DNA from: Adiantum capillus-veneris
Lineage: Eukaryota > Streptophyta > Polypodiopsida > Polypodiales > Pteridaceae
Direction: 5' to 3'
NCBI GenBank assembly: GCA_014529385.2
Contig: CM043956.1
Span: forward strand, 88,345,221 to 88,409,220
DNA length: 64,000 nt
Both the position numbers and the translations under genes were made by a program. The notes under the pieces are model-generated. The model saw only the letters and a list, made by a program, of their open reading frames with translations, ran no database searches and was not told where the DNA came from. This document shows, one piece after another, positions 12,251 through 23,749 of the stretch (position 1 is the stretch's first letter; each line of letters starts with the position of its first letter).

Positions 12251-13476
12251 GGCCTCTATGTAAAGGGTATGGTGGATAGACCAATGAGGTAGTCATGGTT
12301 GCACCATAGTCAATAGATAATTAGGAGTAGATTATAGAGTGAGATCAATACAAAATATAGAATTCTTAATTGATTAGAATTGGAGAGAGTTAGAAGCTTT
12401 GGATATTGGAAATAGCCAATTATTGAATGGATATGCACCACAGGAGAAATGACAAGGGTCATGTGAGCTACCACAAGTGGCATGTGTCCATCAAAATAAT
12501 GTGTAGCATGTGTTTAGGGAAGGAGTAGCATGTGAGGTCTTATGGGTTCCATAGAAAAAATGTGACTATGCACTTGATTGTTGCATGCTTGGCTTTTAGA
12601 GAGTTCTCCTATTGTGAGTGTAAGCTAAGGCTTACCGCTGCTAACGTCCCCATAACCTAAATCTCACATGATAGAGGATGAATGCTGATGAAGGATTCTA
12701 GCATGACCTACATCCCCGATAACTACATGTGGCTCGTAAAGATCAAATATGAGGAAAAAATAGTATAGGTCGTACTTCCAAACTATATGGTTTGGGGCAT
12801 TTTCTAAACACTCACAAATGCAAGTCATCATTTTCTTTTGAGAACTTTGTTAGGGGCCTCATCTTCTATGATTTAATTTCCTTGATTTTGGAAATTGGGG
12901 AGATTTTTATAATGGTGCACATGTGGGTGCACTTTGTTTTAAGTTGGGTTTGGTGCATATCCATCGTGTACACACAAATTTTATATGAAGTTATCACCGT
13001 GATCAACATATTAGTGAACTTGACAATTTTCCAATTTCCACTTTCAAATTGAGCTTAAGATTTGACCACATGTCCAAATCTTAGCCAAAGTTTTGAGAGC
13101 ATGGCTCCAAAGAGATTTTCAAATACTATATTGTGGAAGGATTTCTCCTTTAAATATAGTTTGAGATGGGGATTCTATATTTGTGAGCTTTCATTTTTTA
13201 GATTTTGCAATTGAAACTTTATTTTTTATCTTTTTAACGCTCGCATTATACTAGCAATATCTTAAAATATCATTGTAGCATGAGAAAAGTCTACACTCAA
13301 TTGTGCATTCCTTCAATTACCAAACATTTAAATGTGACATGCATGCATGTCTATGCTTAATGGGAATCTAAGCTTAAGCACTTTGTTATATATTAGACTA
13401 AAATGAAACTTAAAAAGAAATACCATTTGTAATTAATTTTGAGTGAAAATATGACTATAAAGAATACCAAACAACA
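12251..13476. other. No gene seen
   Basis: Noncoding AT-rich stretch. One plus-strand open frame (12792-13052) is hydrophobic but has no motif, no splice support and no homologue elsewhere in the window, so I do not call it. Confidence 0.35.
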
Positions 13477-13850
13477 CACATAGTGTCAAAGTAACCTACC
13501 ATGTCAAATCAAGTAGGCTTAAAACCAAACCAGATTGTGATATGCATATCATACTACATAGTAAACCTCCAATCACCTAATCTAGTCTTACGATTACCAA
13601 AATTCCATGTCCACATCATGCTTCCACCATGTACACAAAACACACAGATCAAAACATCAAAATGCAATGTCTAGAGAGAGTAACCTATCAAATCAACTCA
13701 AGGAGCCTCAAAACCAAACTACATTCCAAGTGATAGTGTGACATGCATCTCATACTATCATAGTAAACCTCAAATCACATTATCTTGTCACACAATCACC
13801 AAAATTCCATGTTCGTGTCATATGGTCACCATGCACTTATTGAAGGGTCA
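13477..13850. repeat. Diverged direct duplication, about 190 bp period
   Basis: The blocks at about 13480-13640 and 13666-13840 share the same order of short phrases (GTAACCTA-C-ATCAAATCAA, CTCAAAACCAAAC, CATACTA, AGTAAACCTC, ACCAAAATTCCATGT). They differ by many substitutions and small indels. This is an old tandem duplication of noncoding sequence. Confidence 0.75.
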
Positions 13851-13999
13851 CCTTGGGTAGTGGACCAATAGCATCCAAACCCCATACAAAAGTCACAAGT
13901 GTGAAGTACTTTGGAATTATGCCCACTAGATAGTCCAATCACCAAGTCTATCTCAAGATGCCAAGAAAGTGGGCAAGCAGCGTGATGCTTGTCAGTGTG

Positions 14000-14001
<2 letters not shown>

Positions 14002-14053
<52 letters not shown>
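14002..14053. repeat. (TC)26 microsatellite
   Basis: An uninterrupted TC dinucleotide array of 52 bp. Apparent Leu/Ser or Glu/Arg frames through it are artefacts of the repeat. Confidence 0.97.
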
Positions 14054-14059
<6 letters not shown>

Positions 14060-14897
14060 ATGTGTTGAATGTACACTACAAGTTGCAATTTTATTTCTCC
14101 TTTTGTCATGTTTATTTGCTCAATATTACATTTTGTGAAAGTCAATGTGTATATGTACACTAATCATATGCATTCACACTCATTTATTTTACTTGCTAAT
14201 TTCTCTCTCTCTCCATGAAAAGAACATCTGCCACACATTGAAAAAATGAAGGTTGTTGAGTTAATGGGGTAGGTGTGAGACAACCGAAAGCTTTCAAACT
14301 GTATTCTACATTGTATGTTGAGTTATAAACTAAGCAAAGATCGTCAATTTATTTATTTATTTTGGGGGGGAGGGGGAGAGAGAGAGAGTGTAGGTAATTG
14401 CTTAAAACAAAAAAATTTAACCCGCATTAAAAGCAAGAGATCAAACATTTAGAAAATTTGAGTCTCAAGCCCTATTAGACCAATCTTAATTAGATGAAAA
14501 TTGATTTTTACATGAGAAATAGAGAAAAAATAAGGAGATAAAGAGTTTGGGTAAGATCTTTAGCTAGAGGAGAATCATGTTACCTACCACCATCACCAAG
14601 AAAAAACATGAGATTGTTAGCATAAAAAAGGGCGGGGAAGGTAGGTGTCATAAGATGCTCCTACTTGTTATTAATGTTAGACCAAAGAAAAAACTCAAGA
14701 AATTAACCTTAGTAGAGGAGTCCATTGAAGAGGAAGTGAGTGATGTAGGCTACTAACAAACTAACTCCCTCAAAGAGAGAGTGCATGGTTTTGGGGGAGA
14801 AGAGATAGTGGGCTAATGAGAGGCTTTTCCTTCTTAAGAGTGTCTTTAAAGACAAGCCAACACCCAACTACATATAGCATAATTTTATAATATTTTA
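14054..14897. other. No gene seen
   Basis: Noncoding stretch with a G-rich and (GA)n patch at 14361-14390. I see no coding or RNA gene signal. Confidence 0.4.
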
Positions 14898-14979
14898 TTA
14901 TAACCTTAAGTACATGCACAGTCCTTTTATTTTGATCACGACTACTACAAAGCTACACAAAATGACCATGATCATGACA

Positions 14980-15250
14980 CATGAAACCCTAAAATGGCTG
15001 AAGTGTTTATCGCCACAATCTCTCCTGATTGGGTCTACGTTTTTCATGATCATCATTACTAGCATATCCGTGGTATCTATCCTAGCGGTCATCTTGCTTT
15101 GTGTGAATCTGTCATCAAGAATCATCATCCCTGTGGCTACGATCCCTTCTATCTTCATCTTGTCTATCATGGTCTCTTTGTTTTTCATACTTATTTTCAT
15201 GTTGGTCATGTCTACCAGAATCTTCTTTATCATATCTTCTATGGGGTGAA
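14980..15250 (-). pseudogene. Fragment of an Arg/Asp-rich (RD/RS-like) coding sequence
   Basis: One minus-strand frame reads a run dominated by Arg, Asp, His and Glu, with pieces such as RHDQHENKYEKQRDHDRQ and RRDRSHRDDD. Two stops follow, then RDRYHGYASNDDHEKRR. Alternating Arg/Asp tails are typical of RNA-processing proteins such as U1-70K or SR-like factors, but no RNA-binding domain is present here. It could be a fragment of a retrocopied or transposon-captured gene. The other two frames are also fairly open, which lowers confidence. Confidence 0.35.
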
Positions 15251-15345
15251 AGCATAGAATGATGTCTAAATACTTGGTGTCCATGGACACCAAGTATGAT
15301 GCTATGGATGGCACCATAGCTGGGCTTTTAAGTCAATAATTTTTA

Positions 15346-15562
15346 AAAGAATATTGGTAAAATAATATAGGTAAGATAAATGACTTCATGACTTCACTAC
15401 TCGGATTGAAAGACATGGAGCGGTTAGCAAGTGTGGACCTTCCTTTCTCTCTCTCTCTCTCTAAAGAATATTGGTAAAAGAATAAAGGTAAGATAAATGA
15501 CTTCACGACTCCACTACTCTGATTGAAAGACATGGAGTGGTTAGCACGTGTGGACCTCTCCT

Positions 15563-15590
<28 letters not shown>
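15346..15590. repeat. Tandem duplication ending in (TC)n, period about 117 bp
   Basis: AAAGAATATTGGTAAAA starts both units (about 15347 and 15463). Each continues through the same roughly 90 bases (GACTTCA-GACT-CACTACTC, GACATGGAG-GGTTAGCA) and ends in a TC array. It lies immediately upstream of the transposase-like gene at 15659 and may contain its promoter. I see no clear TATA box. Confidence 0.85.
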
Positions 15591-15603
<13 letters not shown>

Positions 15604-15658
15604 TGGCCTCCAATGCCCATCTCCATCTCTCTCTCTCTCCTACTCTCCTGTTCAGAAT

Positions 15659-16114
15659 ATGGATGATCGAGACTCTTTTCCTCTCTCTTTGGTTCTAGCT
15701 CATACCTCCTCACAAGCAGAAATGGAGCTTCTTGAACTCAACAATATAGCACACATGTTTTTAAAACGAAGCACATTCAGCATGCTGGTGAATGGATTAC
15801 TGCATGATAATGGGATCCAAGGTAGAGGTGTTACTCTACATAAAGTGGCAAAGCTATTAAATGTTCATCCAAGGAATTCATATTCAGCTTTTGGTAGACT
15901 TGACAGCGATCCTATGTCAAGTATGCTAAGGTTCGGCTTATGCAAAAGGAAGTATGGAAATGCTGGGTCCTTATCGGAGGAATTGAAGCAGACAATTATT
16001 ACATTTTGGATAGAGCACAGTAGGGTGTCTCCAAACAAGAAAGATATTTGTTGAAAACAATTGGGCAGAAAACATTATCAAGAGCATCCCATGCACTTAC
16101 TTGATGAGTCTCAG
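15659..16114 (+). pseudogene. Transposase-like gene, exon 1
   Basis: The start chosen is the ATG at 15659 (MDDRDSF), the first Met after the (TC)n/(CA)n leader in a frame that then stays open to 16054. The text after it is hydrophilic and helical, with pieces such as VTLHKVAKLLNVHP and LSEELKQTIITFWIEHSR that resemble a small helical DNA-binding region. A single in-frame TGA follows GRVSPNKKDIC-like codons at 16052-16054. The frame then continues as KQLGRKHYQEHPMHLLDESQ to the 5' splice site CAG|GTAAAC at 16114/16115. The upstream frame to 15548 is simple-repeat sequence and is excluded. Confidence 0.6.
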
Positions 16115-17153
16115 GTAAACATGTCTCATTCTTACAATGAATAACTCTCAAGTGAAACATCTCACTCTTATGAATAGCTACCCATTGGGTGTTATGGAGT
16201 TGTGTACATGATACTATACGTGATATGTACAAGTAATGTGTCAAGATAGTCTATTGTCTCTACCTAGGCTATTATGTGTGCTAAATTGCACAAGTGTAGC
16301 CCAATGTCTCTGTCTATGTTATAAGTGTGCCATGTAAAAGGACTCTATTGTAGTAAGATAGCAACATGTGTGCTATACAATAAAAGTGTGTGTAAGAATA
16401 GCACAATGTTCTTGTCTATGATATGATGTGTGGTATGTGAAAGAGCTATATTACATATTGAGAGCACTATGTGTACCATATAGCGTTAGTGTGTGTAATA
16501 AGAGGCCAATGTCCATATCTATGCTATTATGTCATAGTATTTCTTGCAGTATGAGTGCTATATAGCATAACTATGTGTAATAATAGCCCGATGGTCCTGT
16601 CTATTCTATTATGTGTGCCATGTAGTAGGACTCTATCAGAGTATGACAACATCATGTCTACTATATAGCAAACATGTGTGTATAATAGCACAATATACCT
16701 ATCTATGATATTATGTGTGCTATTCGATTATATAATATTATGAGAGCACTATGTGTGCTACATAGTAGATGTTAGTGTAGTAGTAGCACGGTATCCATGT
16801 CTATGCTATCATGTGTGCTATGCAGAGTGTGATATGTGTAATAATAGCACAATATCCCTGTCTATGCTCTTTTGTGTGTTATGTAGAAGAATCGTGTTAT
16901 AATATGAGAGCACTATGTGTGCTATATAGCAGACATGTGTGATGTGTGTGTAATAACAGCTAAAAATCCCAATCTATGCTATTATGTGCTATATAGAAAA
17001 ATTGAGCATGTAATGAAAGCTGAGTTATGTATCTATGATATTATCTTTGCTATGTAGCATAGCTATATGTATTTATACCAATGCATCTGTAGCTATGCTA
17101 TTATGTGTGATATATAGCAAAATGTAATTCTAATGCATTATTTTTTCAAGCAG
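16115..17153 (+). other. Intron filled with TGCTATATAGCA-type repeats
   Basis: GT at 16115 and AG at 17152-17153 (TTTTTTCAAGCAG) define a phase-0 intron. Joining the exons gives LLDESQ|TKYFLKFKDSHPHV without a break. The intron consists largely of diverged units around TGTCTATGCTATTATGTGTG and the palindrome TGCTATATAGCA, at irregular spacing. The same repeat family fills the intron at 38032-39130 of the opposite-strand gene. The first 500 bases are duplicated at 26590-27100. Confidence 0.75.
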
Positions 17154-18316
17154 ACAAAGTATTTCTTGAAGTTTAAAGATAGCCATCCACATGTGACAAT
17201 TGGGCAAAGGTCCTTTGAGAAACTGAAGCCTTGGTTCGTGTGAAAGTTGAAAGATTGAAATACTTGATGTTGTGTTTATCATATACTCGACTGATGTATC
17301 TCAAAGATGCATTTAATGTTATGCGCTCATCTGCTTTTGGGTTTCATGGGAGGTCATGTACATGTAAATGCAGTGTTTGCAAATCAGACGGGGTGAATGC
17401 AGAATGTCTTGCTATTGAGCACTCATTTTCAGGGATCACGAAGTTGTGGGAATCATGCATATGTACAAAGGTTGAGGGGGATATGTTCCATAAACACACT
17501 TTCTTGATGGGCCAATGCAAAAGCTGGGGTGTGGAAAAGCTCAGCCTTTGTCCACGAGAATTTGCAGAGATGACAAAGATAGTTCTACTGCAAGTCTTTG
17601 AGGACATTAAAGTTCAAACTAAGCATGGTCTAAGTAAGAGAAAGATGTTGTCACTCAAATAGGTGGCTTTAAGTGAGCTGGCACGGAGGATAAAAGATGA
17701 CATCAGAATCTTCATTGAGCACAATTTCACTTACAGATGGCAAGCACATCAATATAGAGAATGTTTGAAGGTGTTTCCTTCAGATACCAATATATATATA
17801 GTAGACTTTGCTGAAAATTAGTCATTCAAAGAGAAAAATGAAGTACAATCCATGCATTGTCATACATATCAATGCATCATCCTTGTTCACATAATGTACA
17901 TGCGTGACAACGAAGATGACAGTATTATCAAGCATATGCATTTCTACATCTCCGATGATAGGCAACAAGATACGCTATTTGTCCAACATTGTTTTCTTCT
18001 TTGTGATCAGTGGCTTAAAGACGAGGGGCTGAATTTCAAGAAGGACTGGGTGTGGTCAAATGGTGCAACCTCGCAGTTCAAGGCTGCAAGGCCATTTTAC
18101 TTTGTTGCTAGATACTACCAACTAACAGGTACGGAGATGACATGGAATTTTTTTGGCTCTGGCCATGGAATGGGGAGGCATGATGGCGTTGGCGCTATGA
18201 TTAAGAGAGCCCTTACACATGAACAACTCAAGAGTAATGGAGTTTTTCTTAGGCAAGCTACAGACGTGGTTGCAGTTTTTACGAGAACAATGTCCAATGC
18301 TGCATGTAGCTCTTAT
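17154..18316 (+). pseudogene. Transposase-like gene, exon 2 first part (catalytic region)
   Basis: It begins TKYFLKFKDSHPHVTIGQRS and runs to PWFV, then a stop and a frame change near 17230-17260. The frame open from 17285 to 17659 contains CTCKCSVCK and other Cys pairs, a probable metal-binding segment. After a stop at 17660 the frame continues: VDFAEN at about 17800, then a stop, YISDD at about 17940, WSNGATSQFK at about 18055, and FFGSGHGMGRHDGVGAMIKR at 18150-18210. In related proteins I remember WSDG where this has WSNG, so an acidic residue may be lost. The catalytic role of these Asp residues is inference. The piece ends at the element inserted at 18317. Confidence 0.65.
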
Positions 18317-19073
18317 CCCGGGGGATTCACTCTATATACAAAATGAGACGCCACCTGCGAGCGGACAACATTGGTGAAACCCATATATACGACTCAAATT
18401 AGGGAATATGACCCCCTTTCTACACTTATACGACAATCAATGAAGAAAACTATCATACCCCTATCTTATATATTAAATGTAGGTCTCACATGATCTACCT
18501 AAGTAAAACTAGTCAAAGAGTGTGTAGCATAGTGTTTGGCAATGTACTAAGGAACCACTATTTTTGATAAATAGATATACCCTCAATGTGTCTTAGTTTG
18601 ACTTTCTATGTGCCCGATGAGCCTGCACTTTGGCTACTTGTCCAATTTTGACCCATCTGAATTACTCAAAAAAACATGGTTATAACATTGTGCTAGGTTC
18701 TCCGTGTAAATTTGCATCTATACAAACTCTTTATAGATTTCATCCCTCAACAAATGAACTATAATCAGAGAAGAAGAAATTGATACAAAATAGTGTTAGT
18801 TCTTGCATGTATCTTTGTAGCGATTGACTCACAAGTTTGAGGGTAGACTCTTTTGGAAAGCCAAGATTTTGAAACACAAATCCTTCCTCTCATTTTTTCC
18901 TTTTCTCACTCCCCTCCCTCCTCTAAATATGATACCCCTCTCCCTTATTTTTAAGCTTGGGGGACAAATTATTGGGGGCCTGCCCCTAACTTATACGCTT
19001 ATATGACTTGTAAAAAAATCCCCTCCCCTGCACTTACGTGGTGCGGTAAGTTTTCCATGGTGAATCCCCCGGG
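18317..19073. mobile_element. Non-autonomous inverted-repeat DNA element, copy 2 (hAT-like)
   Basis: The terminal inverted repeats are perfect over 14 bp: CCCGGGGGATTCAC at 18317 and GTGAATCCCCCGGG ending at 19073. The flanks GCTCTTAT (18309-18316) and GCTTGTAT (19074-19081) are an 8-bp target duplication with two differences. It is homologous along its length to 4314-5105. No coding capacity is seen. It is inserted in exon 2 of the transposase-like gene in the same orientation as the gene. Removing it with one flank copy restores the codon phase. Confidence 0.85.
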
Positions 19074-19469
19074 GCTTGTATGCACAATCCACTAACATAG
19101 GTCCTACCATAAACAAGAAATTTTGGCTAGTAAAAGATATGGAAGTGGACAGGTCTAATTTATGGGGTTGTGAGAGAGTACCAGGATCTAGATCACTCCA
19201 TTGCATTTTAGGCTTTTGTCATCATGATCCTACTCAATTAAGGACCAGGCGGCTTCTTGTTTTTGTGATTCTTGCATGAAGGGCCATTAAAGGACTTGTT
19301 CCAGCAAATCATATGCAGGAAAGTGGACACATAAGGCATTGAATCCACTCTCTGAGGTACCAGAAGAGACTGAGGTACCAGAAGATGAAGCTGCAATGTT
19401 TGAGGGATCCCAGGATATGCTGAGTGAGTATCTCATTGAAGGTGATAACTTTGCAGTCAACGCAGACGC
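19074..19469 (+). pseudogene. Transposase-like gene, exon 2 middle part
   Basis: After the inserted element the gene frame resumes as SYAQSTNIGPTINKKFWLVK and reads WGCERVPGSRSLHCILGF. A frameshift near 19255 moves to CFCDSCMKGH. A stop follows at about 19284, then the frame continues WTHKALNPLSEVPEETEVPE and an acidic tail. The C-F-C-D-S-C cluster suggests a zinc-binding site. It ends inside AVNADA codons, where an LTR retrotransposon inserted. Confidence 0.6.
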
Positions 19470-21661
19470 TGGAGAAGGGGAATGGGAGAACACGCCCATC
19501 ACAAACACAAAGGCCTCTCTATAGCTCACGGTATTCACAACACCCCTATCCTGTCAGAAAACACCTTCAAACACACAACTCACACTAGCAGACCACCACC
19601 TACTCGATTGCCATTGCTCACACAATCTACAAAACACCACACAAGGCACACTTACTACCACTGCCTATCTCCACCCTTACGCACACTCATAGCCACTCAA
19701 TCTTGCTCTCTCATTCAAACGCCATCGGTCCGGGGGGGCACACACTTCCACATTGCCGACACCGGGGGGGAACCATGAAAGCACAAGAAAGACAAGGGGG
19801 AAGGGGAAAAAACATCAAGAAGGGCAACAACGGCTTGATTGCACGCCACAAAAAACCTGTACAAACTCACACTACCATCACCATGGCCATTTACACACAA
19901 AAAATGCAAAGTGCTTTGACAGGCACACTCCTCTGTCCAAAAGCTCCACTTTGCAGGCTTCAAAACGGGCTCCTTAAGGCCAAGAAAAGCCCCTAATTTG
20001 ATCACTTTTTTGACTTTTATAGGGTGGGGGGTTTCTATTTGGGAAATTGCCCTTTGATTGGTCCATATGGCACCCATTTTTGGCATCTCTTGGGAAGAGG
20101 GGCACCACCTTTCTTCATCTACTCTCTTCTTCTCTTTTTCACTTTGGGGGGGGGGGGGGGGCATTAGCGACGTTGCTATTTCCCCCTAGCCTTCTTATTT
20201 CTTTTTTTTTTTAATCTTTTACCCTATGGCCTAAACCTTATACTTCTCTACATGCTTGATTTTGACTTATCCTCTCTACCCGACTCCTCCAGCCTTCTTC
20301 CCAATTGGTCCCCTCTTTGGTCCATGCCTTTGCTTTGTCCACTTGGCCCTCACCTTGGCCGGCCTTGGCTTTGCTTTACACCATTTGGAGGCCTCCGAAT
20401 TCTCTCTCTCTCTACTGTGGTACTCATCTCTTAACTGAGGGGGGGAGGCAATAGCGATATCGCTATTGCCCCCTCTCTCCTTCTCAAAATTTCGGGCCTC
20501 TAAGCACCACGGGACCTGCCGTGCCATGTCATCACCTTCAACACCCCCACACGGGCGTGCGCTTCCTGCGCCGCCCCGCCTCGCCAAGCGCCGCCAAAAC
20601 TGGCCCGTCTCCGCCTACGCAGCGCCACCTGCACTCACGCCATGTCCAAGATCTCCCAAGGAGCCCACTCTCCTTTATTATGCCCAAGGGCTCACGCCCC
20701 TGATTATATACTGCGTATTCCTGCCTCCGTTCTATGCATGTGGAGTTTGTCTCCCACCACGTGGTGGTCCCTGGCGTAAGGGGCCTTCAAGCCCTCACAA
20801 AATCCACCCTCTAAACTAAAAAAAACCTCATTTTTGTAACTTGCATTAGGTACTCTGCTTTGCCTTGCCCAGTTGGCCTAAGCACAGGCCTTGGAGCCCA
20901 ACCACCAACCCACCGCATCCACTTTCAAATACCTCGCCTCGTGCCTCATTTTGGGATCTTCAATGCCGTCATTCGAGGCATCAAAAAAGTCAAAAAGCAT
21001 CTGCAAACCTCCCACTATCAAATGCTCCCGACTTTGTCTTGCTGTATCTTGCGGACTAAGCATCCAATTGACATGCAATCGATTCGTGCTAGCTCCACAT
21101 GACTCACCCTTCCACCGAAAACCTTGGCGAGGCCAAAACAACGTCAGATGGCACACCTTCCAATGTGGTCAATTGGGCTCAGACCCGACCCCCGAAATAT
21201 CTTCAACTTACCATATCTTGCCATCCAAAGATCCGATTCGCAATCCGAGAAGACCAGCATGCTCCATCACTCGATCTCTACACATGTATGCACTGACATT
21301 AGCCTGGGACACCTGTCCCGAGCTGCCCTGTCCGTCGGGGATTTGCTACACACTTTACCTTTAAACTGCAATATCTTGAGCACCGGTGCTCTGTTTGACA
21401 AGCCGTCTGGACCAGCTTCTAGAGCACACTGAGCACTACATTCTCGCAAATAAAACCCACATCTCGAGCATAGTAGGCCACCAAAATTCTTGGCTCTTTG
21501 CAGCACACCTTTGGCCTAAAAAACCACTTCAAGCATACACCTCCGCTATCCTTGGGCTGCCTAGGGCCTTGGCACCTGCCCTAGGCTTCTGCACTGCACT
21601 TGTCTGCTGTCTCTGCCTGGCATTGACCATCTCCTAGCTCGGACTAACTTTAGATGCACCA
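19470..21661 (-). repeat. 3' LTR of gag-only element
   Basis: A 2192-bp repeat beginning TGGAGAAGGGG and ending TAGATGCACCA on the plus strand. It is homologous throughout to 23750-25964. It is GC-richer than its surroundings around 20520-20660. It carries a G15 run near 20147 and a 24-bp perfect palindrome at 20447-20470. The many forward open frames in it (for example within 20466-21430) appear in overlapping phases and are not genes. Confidence 0.85.
20447..20470. repeat. Perfect 24-bp palindrome in LTR
   Basis: Left half GGCAATAGCGAT, right half its exact reverse complement, flanked outward by G-rich and C-rich tracts that extend the potential hairpin. The other LTR has the counterpart at 24720-24740, with the right arm altered (CTATTTCCC). 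A second related palindrome, TAGCGACGTCGCTA, lies at 24439-24452, with an imperfect counterpart at about 20164-20190. Confidence 0.9.
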
Positions 21662-21846
21662 TCATTGCCCACCTCCTTGTTGAACATTTATTCTCAACCA
21701 CACATGGCCTTGTTGCACTAAAAAGGTGCACATAAAAAACAGATTTTTTGTACACCGCAAAAACATCTAACATATGTACACCACTAGCACCTGCTACCCG
21801 CTGTCTTTGCTCATGCGGGTTGCCCAACCCCCTGCTTTACCTATAA

Positions 21847-22950
21847 TCAACCACCAGGGTCAAACACCTTGCATTGGTCTCTTCCATCCACCTGTAACAA
21901 CTTTGCATAGTGCCACACCATGACACACACCCAACTGCATAACCGAATTGCCAGCATCATGCTTCTACCACTCGAAGCACTCCTTGGCAAACTGCCCACT
22001 CGCAATAAAGCACTCCCAAGAACACCAAATAGAGCACCTTCACGCTCACCATCCTGCTCAATCAACACTCGCGACCTACCTGACACATCCTCCCATCCAT
22101 GTGAAGCTAGATCCTTGTCTAGCAGATCGTGTACCTGCTCAACAGCATACTGCAGAGCTACCTTTATCACCATTCCTTTCAGCCACCACTCATAGACCTC
22201 ACAAATCTTGGACACCACCTTGGAACCCGCATCATTCGTCATAGAGGGCATTGGCTGCGTAGGAAGCACCTCCTTCTTTGACTCCGCTCTGCCCTTCTCA
22301 CCTGTCATGAACTCAATTCCAGCATCGCCGAGCTCCTCCTCATCAATTGTTCCTTCAAGGTCGATAAGCACCACCTGCTTGTCCGTTTCAACCACCTCCT
22401 CTTCTACTACTGCATCATCAATCTCTGCCAAGGAAGAGAGAAACTCGTTCTTTATCACATCCTCCTGAACTTCTTCCATAGGTACAACTGCTTCACACCT
22501 TTTGGCAAAACTTTGCACCTGTTGCACCACTACGGCATACTCCATAGCTACCTTCATCAACATGTCCATTAGCATGGCACTGCAAACCAGTTTTACCTAC
22601 TCTTCACCACCTGTAGGGGTAAATTTCTCCACTTGGTCTTCACTAAGCACTTCGGCTTGCACTTCATGCTGCTCCTCGCACACATTCACTGCCTCTCCAC
22701 TCACATGTAAGAGGTCAAACTCATCATACCTAGATTGAGATGACTCTGTCTCCCAACTCGTATCTGCGTTCATAGAGGTAATTTCACTCGATCCAGTCTC
22801 CTCTTTGGTTTCAGGCTCAGGAATCTCCTCTAGCTTCACCGCTTCAACCTCGTCTGCAAACTGCACTCCTTGCTCTTTACCACACTTTAATGGAGCTTCA
22901 ACAGCCGCACTCAAACTCGACAACACACTCTTTGTCCACTCTGGAACCAC
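21847..22950 (-). pseudogene. Gag C-terminal acidic region of gag-only element
   Basis: On the minus strand 22950-22597 and 22575-21847 are open and very rich in Glu, Val, Asp and Ser (pieces such as EEIPEPETKEETGSSE, DDAVVEEEVVETDKQ). No zinc knuckle or enzymatic motif is visible. It follows directly on the capsid-like frame at 23373-22951, separated by single stops. Acidic, low-complexity tails occur in Gag proteins of plant non-autonomous elements. It could equally be a captured host sequence; I do not recognise it. Confidence 0.5.
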
Positions 22951-23641
22951 CTACATTTCCTCCACAACTGGAGCCACTCTAGCTGGCATCTTCGGCATAG
23001 GAAACACTTTATCTCTTTGCAGCCAAAGAACCCTTGGTTCTTCTCGCACTTGCACGTCTCTTTGCACCACCTGTGGCTCCGCTACCACCGCATTACACTG
23101 CCTTGGCTTCACCGCACTTGGCCAACCATGCCTGGCCTCACGCTTCATTAAAATCTTCTTGGTACGCCCTCTCGCTAGAGCTACCGCATCTTCATACGAC
23201 ATTGGACCATCCATTTCCACCTTATCTCGCACCTCCTCATGCAGGCAAGCCATAAATTTACACAATTTCAAAAAACTGGCATTTTTTGCAGCAGTTACCT
23301 TGATTAACTTCCCCCAAAGAGCCTCGAACTCCCACTCGAACGCTTGAAAATCTCCCTCCAAGCTTTGCTTCAAACTGTCTAGCTTTCGCTATACTTCATC
23401 CAGCTGCGCATCCGGAACAAATCTGCTTCGAAAAGCCGCCTCCAGGGCTTCGTAATCTGTCTTTTCTTCATCACCAAGGCTATCGAACCATAGCTTTGCT
23501 TTACCATGAACCAGGAGAGGGAACACTGTACCGCACCATCTTATCTCGATAGACCGCTTTCCAGCACAACAATCCGTAGTCTTGAAGCCAAGTTTCCGCA
23601 TCTTCAACCCCAGTGAAAATGGGAAATCCTGCCCAAGCCAT
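22951..23641 (-). pseudogene. Gag capsid domain of gag-only element
   Basis: An ATG at 23641-23639 starts MAWAGFPIFTGVEDAETWLQ, the usual start of plant retrotransposon Gag (F-x-G-x(3)-A-x2-WL). A frameshift near 23505 leads into HGKAKLWFDSLGDEEKTDYE and then LEAAFRSRFVPDAQ, the conserved W-F and F-x2-RF core. After one stop, 23373-22951 continues with EWEFEALWGKL and MSYEDAVALARG. It would form the particle capsid. One frameshift and one stop disable this copy. Confidence 0.75.
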
Positions 23642-23730
23642 CACTAGCAGCACCTGCTCTTCAAAGGCTGCACCTTTGGCATCACAAAAATCACCGCTTT
23701 GACTTTAACTAGGAGCATCGACATACTCTT

Positions 23731-23749
23731 CACTGGGGGCACCAGAAGA
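23731..23749 (-). promoter_or_regulatory. Primer-binding site of gag-only element
   Basis: Directly after the 5' LTR end in minus-strand sense lies a short spacer and then TGGTGCCCCCAGTG. A TGG start matches the CCA end of a tRNA. I cannot name the tRNA. The dual-RNase-H element has a related start, TGGTGCCCGCCACC. Confidence 0.5.

Noticed and set aside
13948-14163. Open frames of Leu/Ser or Arg/Glu repeats on both strands
   Set aside because: They are translations of the (TC)26 array; no other coding signal.
14898-15317. 139-codon minus-strand Met/Ile-rich frame
   Set aside because: It is the out-of-phase reading of the Arg/Asp-rich fragment; its composition is atypical for a protein.
19482-21637. 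Many plus-strand frames in the GC-rich LTR
   Set aside because: They overlap in several phases, repeat at 23758-25900 with different lengths, and have no conserved protein motif; they are LTR sequence.
21920-23347. Plus-strand Ser/Thr/Cys-rich frames
   Set aside because: Antisense shadows of the minus-strand Gag and its acidic tail.
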